Shown here piece by piece: positions 1-5,767 of a DNA stretch of 12,957 nucleotides. The notes beneath the pieces are model-generated. The model did not search any database, was not told the DNA's origin, and was given only the letters and a program-made list of their open reading frames with translations. Numbering within the stretch: the stretch's first letter is position 1; every line of letters begins with the position of its first letter. The stretch is from Acidimicrobiia bacterium (GTDB lineage Bacteria; Actinomycetota; Acidimicrobiia; Spongiisociales; ZC4RG35): positions 1-12,957 of the forward strand of contig WHTL01000083.1 in assembly GCA_009377735.1 (NCBI GenBank), in the 5' to 3' direction. Both the position numbers and the translations under genes were made by a program.

Positions 1-140
1 AATATCACGCTCGCAACCGGCTCGTTGATTCCGCATCGACATCCCATCCATCTTGCGATGAACTCGAGAGAACCGGCGAGCAACGCAAGATGGATGGGAT
101 GTCGATGCGGAATCAACGAGCCGGTTGCGAGCGTGATATT
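1..140. repeat. perfect fold-back inverted repeat, 57-bp arms
   Basis: Positions 1-57 are the exact reverse complement of 84-140, with a 26-base centre at 58-83. The left arm reaches the window edge, so 57 bp is a minimum arm length. On the minus strand the inner arm (84-140) and the centre both encode residues normal for a luciferase-like monooxygenase, ending in SLEFI. The outer arm then simply re-reads the inner arm in antisense. That pattern fits a fold-back chimera from amplification, library construction or assembly better than a biological hairpin. A genuine inverted duplication cannot be excluded from sequence alone. Confidence 0.95.
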
Positions 141-368
141 CGAAGTCACCGCGGCGATCGCGCTCAGGGCGACGATGGGGTCAACGAAGGTGTTGTCCTG
201 CTCCTCGTACACGTGGGGCTCGAACACCAGGTGGTCTCGCACCCAGACCGAGTCGAATCCATAATCCTCCAGTTGTTTCGATGCCTCCACGACCCTCTCC
301 CGGGTCGCCTGCGAACCGAAGTGAGGCAGCAGGACGCCGTACTCGTACGTATGTTGTGCCATGGACAT
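1..368 (-). CDS. luciferase-like (LLM class) flavin/F420-dependent monooxygenase, N-terminal fragment
   Basis: Only about the first 105 residues are present. After a start at 368 (ATG, in-frame second ATG at 362) the protein reads YGVLLPHFG near the N-terminus, then LEDYGFDSVWVRDHL, then a strand ending in ITLATGSLIPHRHPIHLA and LLAGSLEFIA. These are the first beta strands of the TIM barrel in bacterial-luciferase-like oxidoreductases, which use FMNH2 or reduced F420. The family is normally 280-360 residues, so most of the gene lies outside or was lost at the fold-back. Coding sense is credible down to about position 58; residues encoded by 1-57 are antisense of the preceding arm and should not be trusted. 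It follows the RidA-family gene by 13 bp and is probably in the same operon. A RutA-like role is possible but the fragment is too short to decide the substrate or cofactor. Confidence 0.8.
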   Translation of the reverse strand, partial: MSMAQHTYEYGVLLPHFGSQATRERVVEASKQLEDYGFDSVWVRDHLVFEPHVYEEQDNTFVDPIVALSAIAAVTSNITLATGSLIPHRHPIHLALLAGSLEFIARWMGCRCGINEPVASVI

Positions 369-381
369 TTCTCGCTTTCTA

Positions 382-816
382 TCAGTCGGGCGAACTCGTC
401 ATCGGGACGGTCAGACGCTCAAGAGCGATGGGCACCATAGCCTCAATCTCGACCAGCTGTTCGGGATCGAACAGCCGAGAAACGGCGACCGTCGACGACG
501 CCGGGCCGGGATCTCCGAAGTACTCGAGGCGGATCGTGGCTACCGTCGGGATGTCTTCCGGATCGATCACGAAGGTCGTGATCTTTACCGCGTCTTCCAT
601 TGCGCCCCCTGCCTTCTCGACTACGCGTTGCATCTGTTGGAGCAGGAGATGGGTTTGAGCGGCCACGTCTCCGTGGTGGCTCACGATACCCTGCTCGTTG
701 CGGGCTGTGAATCCGGAGAGGTACAGCATTACCGCTCCAGGAGCGGCGAGAGTGGCCTGTGTGAATGAACGAACCGTAGGGACGTCGTACGTGTCGATGC
801 CTATTGTCTGACGCAA
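382..816 (-). CDS. RidA/YjgF/UK114-family protein (Rid-type, lacking the catalytic Arg)
   Basis: The 144-residue product is the usual length for a trimeric RidA-fold protein. Family signatures are an N-terminal strand with LYLSGFTA (residues 31-38), VVEKAGGAMEDAVKITTFVID (65-85, helix plus strand) and the C-terminal LVEIEAMV (121-128). Canonical RidA carries Arg105 (E. coli) in a PAR[ST] motif that holds the substrate carboxylate of 2-iminoacids. Here the aligned motif is PASS at 105-108, so the Arg is Ser107. This argues against a standard enamine/imine deaminase and towards one of the other Rid subgroups, several of which sit in catabolic operons (RutC in pyrimidine breakdown is the best-known case). 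The start is TTG, supported by AAAGGGA five bases upstream; an overlapping ATG at 821 is in another frame and stops after six codons. It lies 30 bp after the racemase-superfamily gene and 13 bp before the monooxygenase. Confidence 0.88.
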   Translation of the reverse strand: MRQTIGIDTYDVPTVRSFTQATLAAPGAVMLYLSGFTARNEQGIVSHHGDVAAQTHLLLQQMQRVVEKAGGAMEDAVKITTFVIDPEDIPTVATIRLEYFGDPGPASSTVAVSRLFDPEQLVEIEAMVPIALERLTVPMTSSPD

Positions 817-828
817 TTCATTCCCTTT
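817..828 (-). promoter_or_regulatory. ribosome binding site fixing a TTG start
   Basis: On the minus strand AAAGGGA (828-822) precedes the TTG codon at 816 by five bases. There is no in-frame ATG close by, so this site is the main reason for choosing TTG as the start of the RidA-family gene. Confidence 0.55.
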
Positions 829-846
829 CTGCTCGGAAGCTCTTCT

Positions 847-1623
847 TCACGCCGCAAGTAGCCGGCCGATCGGCACGACTGGGAATGAGGGGCCCATCTC
901 CTGTTTCAGGGCCCAAACCCAAGATTGGTTGCTCGCCACCACCGGAAGACCGAAACGGGCTTCGATCTCCTCGACCAAGGGCAGGACGGGCCACCTCGGA
1001 CAGGCGATGAACAGAGCGTCAACCTCTCCAGCTAGCTCGAGTGCACGTGAGGCGGTGTCCATACAGGTGCGGAGGTGCTGTACCGTGAAATCCGGGTTGC
1101 CCTCGAGACCGGCTCCCGATATTGCGCGAACGTCGAAACGGTTGAGGGCCATGGCTTTCGCAAGTCGTTGGTTGTTGTGGTCCACGAAAGGCGTGGCAAC
1201 GGCTACCGACTCGACCCCGAGATGGTGCAACGCGTCCATCGAAGCCGTCCATTCGAAGATGGTCTTCACACCCGCCGCCGACTCGACACTCGAGCGGATC
1301 TCCTCCGCTCTTGTCAGTGGTTCGCCTTCGAGGTATGCCATCGGCCCGCCCAGGACCACGACGCAGTCAACGGAGTAATGGCGCAACTCCTCAGCCGTAG
1401 TCGTCAGGCTAGAGAGCGCCCTATCGGCGGAGGCGAGGTCCACCGTCCGAATCTGCATGTGCCTGGCGACTAGGGCTACGCCGCGGGGCACCAAGATGTA
1501 GAACTCGTACAACGGTGTCTCTAAGGTCGAGCCTACGGTTATCAATCCGATCCTGCCCTGGGGGCCGTAGGACTCATCCACCGCGAAACCTTGGAGTTCG
1601 GAGGGAACGTCCCTATCGATCAC
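847..1623 (-). CDS. Asp/Glu racemase-superfamily enzyme, arylmalonate decarboxylase/maleate isomerase-like
   Basis: The 258-residue protein has the two-domain layout of the superfamily. RIGLITVGSTLETPLYEF (24-41) opens the first domain and a conserved SNQSWVWAL (231-239) lies near the end, where relatives have SNQ followed by a hydrophobic helix. Racemases and maleate cis-trans isomerases use two Cys, one per domain. Here the first site reads VVVLGGPMAY (88-97) with no Cys, while the second, DALFIACPRWPVL (202-214), keeps Cys208. That one-Cys pattern (Gly first, Cys second) matches bacterial arylmalonate decarboxylase, which protonates an enediolate from one face only. I infer decarboxylation of a malonate-type acid, or an unusual isomerase, rather than racemisation. 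The GTG start at 1623 overlaps the cupin stop as GTGA, implying translational coupling. The true substrate is unknown. Confidence 0.82.
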   Translation of the reverse strand: MIDRDVPSELQGFAVDESYGPQGRIGLITVGSTLETPLYEFYILVPRGVALVARHMQIRTVDLASADRALSSLTTTAEELRHYSVDCVVVLGGPMAYLEGEPLTRAEEIRSSVESAAGVKTIFEWTASMDALHHLGVESVAVATPFVDHNNQRLAKAMALNRFDVRAISGAGLEGNPDFTVQHLRTCMDTASRALELAGEVDALFIACPRWPVLPLVEEIEARFGLPVVASNQSWVWALKQEMGPSFPVVPIGRLLAA

Positions 1624-1991
1624 GGGCGTTCGTCTTCGACGATGATGAAGTCGCTGTCGGCGGGTGCCTTAATCTCAACGACATGGAACGGCTCCGACCC
1701 CGCGTTGCGCACGTCGTGTCGCTCTTCGGGGCTCAAGAGCATAACGTCACTCGGCCCCACGTCGTGCCCGACACCATCGACCGTCACCACACCCCGGCCC
1801 TTGAGGACCATGTAGATGTTGTCGGCGTTCGAGTGGTAGTGATATGGGCCAATGCCAGAACCCGGCTTGAGGACGTTGATGTGAAAATCCAGGTAGGCGC
1901 ATCCGGTCTCCGGGTTGATGAGGCGGTGGGACAGTCCCCTGCCCCCACGGAGCTCCTTGGTGGGCGCATCCTCAAAGTTGATCTTGAACAT
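1620..1991 (-). CDS. small single-domain cupin protein
   Basis: This 123-residue protein is one cupin barrel. Cupin motif 1 is GSGIGPYHYHSNADNIYMV (44-62), giving metal-ligand candidates His51 and His53. The Glu usual in this motif is Asn58. Motif 2 is SPEERHDVRNAG (87-98) with His92 as the third ligand. A three-His site without Glu would suit some dioxygenases or a metal-binding isomerase/hydrolase, but a non-enzymatic role is also possible. A strong AAGGAG lies seven bases before the ATG. The gene follows the 2Fe-2S subunit gene by 10 bp and overlaps the next gene by four bases, so it belongs to the catabolic operon. Stand-alone cupins of this size are common beside ring-cleavage and decarboxylation genes; no specific reaction can be assigned. 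Confidence 0.85.
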   Translation of the reverse strand: MFKINFEDAPTKELRGGRGLSHRLINPETGCAYLDFHINVLKPGSGIGPYHYHSNADNIYMVLKGRGVVTVDGVGHDVGPSDVMLLSPEERHDVRNAGSEPFHVVEIKAPADSDFIIVEDERP

Positions 1992-2001
1992 CGTCGTCTC
2001 C

Positions 2002-2499
2002 TTATTCGGTGGTCGTGGCTGGTTCGGTCGTACGCTCTAGGTAGGACTCCACGGCGGAGCAGATCCCGACGTAGCTTCCACAACGGCAGAGGTTGGTCGA
2101 CATCCATTCCCGCACGTTCGGCTCATGTGTATCATCTCCTTGAGCAATCCGAAGGGCTTCGGCAAGCACGAGCTGACCCGAGGTGCAGTAGCCACACTGA
2201 AAAGCGACCTTTTCTACGAAGGCTTTCTGCAGCTCAGAAAACTCTGGAGTGCTGCGGTCGAGTCCTTCGATGGTGACCAGCGTCTGACCGTCGATGTCGG
2301 TGGCCATGGTTCCACAGGAGGACACAGGTCGGCCATTGAGCAGCACGGTGCAGACGCCGCATGCCAGCCACTCACACCCGCGCTTGGTTCCCGTCAATCC
2401 CATCTGGCCCCGGATCACGTCGAGCAAGGAAGCTCCCGATTCGACCTCGCCGCGCCATCTGGTGCCGTTCACCGTCGCGTCGATCTCAGTGACCATCAT
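2002..2499 (-). CDS. molybdenum hydroxylase small subunit, two [2Fe-2S] clusters (CoxS/XdhA-like)
   Basis: The 165-residue protein carries both iron-sulfur sites of the xanthine dehydrogenase/CO dehydrogenase small subunit. The plant-ferredoxin-type N-terminal cluster uses Cys42, Cys47, Cys50 and Cys62 (CEWLACGVC then SSC). The C-terminal helical domain cluster uses Cys102 and Cys105 (CGYC) with Cys138 and Cys140 (CRC). It passes electrons from the molybdenum site to FAD. GAGGAG lies just before the ATG at 2499, and the start overlaps the end of the FAD-subunit gene by 14 bp, so the two are translated together. A second ATG directly follows and could be used instead. The Ala/Thr/Glu tail after residue 155 is unremarkable. 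There is no Tat signal, as expected for a cytoplasmic subunit. Confidence 0.96.
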   Translation of the reverse strand: MMVTEIDATVNGTRWRGEVESGASLLDVIRGQMGLTGTKRGCEWLACGVCTVLLNGRPVSSCGTMATDIDGQTLVTIEGLDRSTPEFSELQKAFVEKVAFQCGYCTSGQLVLAEALRIAQGDDTHEPNVREWMSTNLCRCGSYVGICSAVESYLERTTEPATTTE

Positions 2500-3361
2500 G
2501 ACTCCTCTCCATGGTCATCCTCAGCAGGCTGCTCAAGACATTCGTGAACAACGTGACTTTCTCCTCGGCGGAGTAGACCTGGTCGGCTCTTGGCTGTATG
2601 TCATCGACCACATCCTCTCGTGACTGCTCCAGGATCTCCCGGCACTGGTCCACAGGTGCTCCAGAAATCAACTCCTCGACCCGCCGGACACGTCGTGGAA
2701 CATCGCCCACCCCACCCACTCCGATCCGGATTCCCCGAATGGTGCCGGCTTCGATGAACCGGCAGACACCAAGCGTCAGGCTGGGAGGTCGGTGGAGGAT
2801 CTCGACCCGCCGATAACCGGCAATCCATCCAGATGCAAGAGGGTCCACCTCTATGCGGAGGACGCACTCACCGGTTTCCAGACCCGTCTGGTAAGGACCC
2901 ATCCACACCTCTTCGATGTCCATTCGCCGCTCACCATCAGGACCGGCAGTAACCACAGTCGCTCCTTGAGAGAGCAGGGCAGCTCCAGGGTCGGATTGTG
3001 GATGGCCGAAAGCGAGGTTTCCGCCCAGGCTTCCCTGCGCCCGCACACGGAGATTGCCGAGGGACCCGCACGCCCTAGCCAGCCCCGGTGCCAGTCTGGC
3101 AACATCGGCGTTCTCGCCGATGTCCCAGTGCTTGGTGGTCGCTCCGATGGTCAGTGCCCCGCCATTTACGACGATGCCGCTGAGACCAGGGACCCGTTTG
3201 ATATCGACGAGTGTCGAACAACTCGACTCACCCATAGAGATCTGCCTAGTGACCTCGGTGCCACCATTGAGAATTCGTGCGCCTTCCTTAATCCTCAGGG
3301 CGTCGACGACCTCGTCGATCGAGGTGGCCCGGACCAGCTCCATAGCAGTGTGTGGCGTCAT
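2486..3361 (-). CDS. molybdenum hydroxylase FAD-binding medium subunit (CoxM/XdhB-like)
   Basis: From the ATG at 3361 the product is 291 residues, the normal length for a CoxM-type subunit. A longer in-frame reading back to 3508 would overlap the large-subunit gene and lacks family similarity. Flavin-site motifs are ILNGGTEVTRQ near residue 30, in the place of the usual AGG-T/Q-x-L loop, and GSLGGNLAFGHPQSDPGA in the middle, matching the second glycine loop (TIGGNLA-like). The C-terminal CO-dehydrogenase flavoprotein domain follows. The ribosome binding site GAGGTGA overlaps the stop codon of the large-subunit gene, and the 3' end overlaps the small-subunit start. This subunit would accept electrons from the small subunit and hand them to a soluble acceptor or the respiratory chain; which one cannot be seen. 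Confidence 0.94.
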   Translation of the reverse strand: MTPHTAMELVRATSIDEVVDALRIKEGARILNGGTEVTRQISMGESSCSTLVDIKRVPGLSGIVVNGGALTIGATTKHWDIGENADVARLAPGLARACGSLGNLRVRAQGSLGGNLAFGHPQSDPGAALLSQGATVVTAGPDGERRMDIEEVWMGPYQTGLETGECVLRIEVDPLASGWIAGYRRVEILHRPPSLTLGVCRFIEAGTIRGIRIGVGGVGDVPRRVRRVEELISGAPVDQCREILEQSREDVVDDIQPRADQVYSAEEKVTLFTNVLSSLLRMTMERSHDGH

Positions 3362-3368
3362 ACCAGAT

Positions 3369-3375
3369 TCACCTC
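3369..3375 (-). promoter_or_regulatory. ribosome binding site overlapping the upstream stop codon
   Basis: GAGGTGA on the minus strand contains the TGA stop of the large-subunit gene and lies seven bases before the ATG at 3361. It fixes the FAD-subunit start and suggests that ribosomes ending the large subunit reinitiate directly. Confidence 0.7.
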
Positions 3376-5741
3376 TGCAGTCTGGGATCCCGACGCCCCA
3401 ACCGGTCCGAGCCGAGCAGGCCGAGAATCTTTCCGGGAGTGAACGGAGTAGCAGACGGCGCAGCTCCGAGGGCGTCGCGGATAGCCGCCCCAATCGCTGG
3501 AGCGACACATGGGAGAGAGGTCTGGGACATCCCCTTCGCTCCGTAGGGTCCGGGGCCGTCGCCGTGCTCGACCAGGATGGTGTGCATTTCCGGCGGAGTG
3601 TCGGTCATCTTTGCGATGCGGTACCCCCACCCGTTGTCATTAGCGATCCCCTCGTCCCCATAAACAACGTCCTCGTAAAGGGCAAGGCTTATCCCCTGGA
3701 TCAGCCCGCCTTCCACCTGACGCTCGGCCGAAGTCTTGTGGATCGCCTTGCCGACGTCGGCCAACCCCGCGCAGCGCGTAACCCTGATCTCGCCGGTTAG
3801 CTTGGAGACCTCGATTTCCACGGCCACGACTCCGGGTGCCCAGTGATCGAGCCCACCGAAGGCTTCGTCCTCGGATGGTGCGTAGCTGTAGGAGCCGATC
3901 GCCTTCGGCACGACGTTGCCCTGGAATCGCTGGAGGACGTCGACGGGCGTGAGTCGATCTTCCCCTCGCCTGAGGTGACCGTCCTCATACAGCCAGTCCA
4001 AGGGATCCCCGCCGACGACCTGCGAGGCGGCCTTACAAAGCTCAGCCTTGAGGCCCTTGCAAGCATCCACCACAGCGTTGCCCATCTGAACCGTGGTCCG
4101 TTGCGCACTGGTACCCCCGAAGGTCACGTTATTCGACGTGTCAGGGTGTCCTACGACGACGTCCTCCACCGGCATGCCCATTGTGGAACAAGCCGATAGT
4201 GCGAGCACGGTGTACACACCAGTGCCCAGATCGGGGGCGTTGTGATGGATCTTCAACTTCCCGTCCTTGCCAAACTCGACCATCGCGTAGGCGCGCCCTC
4301 CGCTCTGGGCGCCGTGCCGGAGAGACAGACCAACTCCACGCCCGGTCACCAATTCCTCAGTTTCTCCCGGCTTGCGAACTCCCCCCGGCCCAGTCCACCG
4401 GAGTGCCTCCGTCGCCAGATCGAGCATTGCTCTATAGTCGGTGTCCATTGGAGGCACGTCGGCGACGTACTCGGTCCCACGCACGACCCACTCCTCGGCC
4501 GGAAACTCGCCCCGCCGAAGGACGTTCCGCTTGCGAAGCCCGATCGGATCGAGCCCGAGTTCCCGAGCGAGATCGTCGATCAGCATCTCCACTCCGAAGG
4601 TGGTCTGGTTCTTGCCCGTGGCTCGGAAGGAGGCTGACGGAACCTTGTTGGTAAACATCGCCTCAGCGGTGACCCTGAAGTTCGGAATGCGGTAACAGCC
4701 CCAGGCTGAGATGCAGGCGTTGTGGGTGACGAGAGCTGCGCCCGTAAAGTAGGCGCCCGTGTCTACTTGCAACGCAACGTCGAGCGCCGTGATCGTGCCG
4801 TCCCGTTTAGCGCCGATTTTGCCGATGTACCGAATTGCGTGCCGGGAAGTCGAACGGAAGCTGTCCTGGTCCGTCAACGTGAGTCGGACGGGTCTGCCAG
4901 TGGCCTTTGCCAGCACGGCCGAGCCCACGACCAAGGGATGGACCTGCTTCGACCCGAAGCCCCCGCCGACATAGGGGATGCGGCATCGCACGCGATCACG
5001 CGGAATGCCTAGTACGGCCTCGACCTGGGGAGCCAATAGAAACGGCTTGTGGCCGGAAGTCCAGATAACCATCTCTTCGCCCGTCCAGTGGGCCAGCGCC
5101 CCGGTCGAGGCCTCAAGAGGGCGATGGTAGGCGTTCGATCCATAGTAACTGCCTGTTACCACCACCTCCGCCCGGTTGAACCCAGAGTCGATGTCTCCCC
5201 ACTCGAACCGGTCTGTGCAGGCCAAGTTGGTCTTGAGTTCTTCGTGGATACGGGGGGCGCCGCTAGCAGCAGCATGATCGAAGTCACGTATCACCGGAAG
5301 AGGGGTGGTCTTCAGGGCAACGGCACGCGCGGCCGCCTTAGCGGCCCTCGGCGTCTCTGCTGCCACCAGCCCGACCACATCCCCGTCAAAGCGCCCACGG
5401 TCGAGAGCTAGCAGAGTCTGGTCCCCGTATTCACTTGGGTTGCTGCCCAGATACTCACCAATGGGAACCGTCGGATCTGCGCCGTGCAAACGGTCGCGAC
5501 AGAGGATCTCTACGACGCCGTGAATTGCCCACGCTCCTGACAGATCGATCTCGTCGATCCGTACGTGGTGGCCCGGCACACGGATGGGAACGGCATACAG
5601 GCAATGAGGCGGGTCGGGGAGGTCGTCAATGTATGCCGCCTTGCCAGACACCTTCTCGATCCCGTCCACCCTGCTGACTTCGTCCCACTCGGGGGACTCT
5701 CTCATCGGGCGTAGAGATCTTCTGCTCTCGTGTCGTTCCAT
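3369..5741 (-). CDS. molybdenum hydroxylase large (molybdopterin-binding) subunit, xanthine dehydrogenase/CoxL family
   Basis: From the ATG at 5741 (AAAGGCG six bases upstream; a TTG 21 bases earlier is less likely) the product is 790 residues, typical of the separate large subunit. The order is an N-terminal a/b hammerhead domain (KVSGKAAYIDDLP), the HRPLEAST substrate-domain motif near 206-213, GGGFGSK (259-265) and SFRATG (371-376), then DLGTGVY and GGTSAQRTT cofactor loops. It would bind molybdopterin-cytosine dinucleotide and hydroxylate a heteroaromatic or aldehyde carbon with water-derived oxygen. It is not a form I CO dehydrogenase, because the AYxCSFR loop with its Cys is absent. The C-terminal motif that normally reads GxGE, with the catalytic general-base Glu, here reads GAKGMSQTS; the codon at 3524-3522 is CAG, so Gln740 replaces Glu. 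Gene order large-medium-small is uncommon but known. Confidence 0.95.
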   Translation of the reverse strand: MERHESRRSLRPMRESPEWDEVSRVDGIEKVSGKAAYIDDLPDPPHCLYAVPIRVPGHHVRIDEIDLSGAWAIHGVVEILCRDRLHGADPTVPIGEYLGSNPSEYGDQTLLALDRGRFDGDVVGLVAAETPRAAKAAARAVALKTTPLPVIRDFDHAAASGAPRIHEELKTNLACTDRFEWGDIDSGFNRAEVVVTGSYYGSNAYHRPLEASTGALAHWTGEEMVIWTSGHKPFLLAPQVEAVLGIPRDRVRCRIPYVGGGFGSKQVHPLVVGSAVLAKATGRPVRLTLTDQDSFRSTSRHAIRYIGKIGAKRDGTITALDVALQVDTGAYFTGAALVTHNACISAWGCYRIPNFRVTAEAMFTNKVPSASFRATGKNQTTFGVEMLIDDLARELGLDPIGLRKRNVLRRGEFPAEEWVVRGTEYVADVPPMDTDYRAMLDLATEALRWTGPGGVRKPGETEELVTGRGVGLSLRHGAQSGGRAYAMVEFGKDGKLKIHHNAPDLGTGVYTVLALSACSTMGMPVEDVVVGHPDTSNNVTFGGTSAQRTTVQMGNAVVDACKGLKAELCKAASQVVGGDPLDWLYEDGHLRRGEDRLTPVDVLQRFQGNVVPKAIGSYSYAPSEDEAFGGLDHWAPGVVAVEIEVSKLTGEIRVTRCAGLADVGKAIHKTSAERQVEGGLIQGISLALYEDVVYGDEGIANDNGWGYRIAKMTDTPPEMHTILVEHGDGPGPYGAKGMSQTSLPCVAPAIGAAIRDALGAAPSATPFTPGKILGLLGSDRLGRRDPRLQR

Positions 5742-5767
5742 ACTTTCGCCTTTCACTACCAATCCAG

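Noticed and set aside
25..264. Small plus-strand genes at the left edge and long open frames opposite the hydroxylase and transporter genes
   Set aside because: They are antisense shadows of GC-rich coding sequence, or products of the palindrome, with no family signature or ribosome binding site.
847..1623. Ordinary maleate isomerase, hydantoin racemase or Asp/Glu racemase
   Set aside because: These use two catalytic Cys; the first domain motif here has Gly-Gly instead. Hydantoin racemase was tempting because of the nearby cyclic amidase, but the residue pattern does not support it.
3362..3508. N-terminal extension of the FAD-binding subunit
   Set aside because: The extra residues are Arg- and Leu-rich, overlap the large-subunit gene in another frame and lack family similarity; the ATG at 3361 has a good ribosome binding site.
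3369..5741. Aerobic CO dehydrogenase large subunit
   Set aside because: The form I signature loop AYxCSFR with its Cys is absent; the loop here reads SASFRATG. The context of uptake and hydrolytic genes also fits a heterocycle or aldehyde hydroxylase better.
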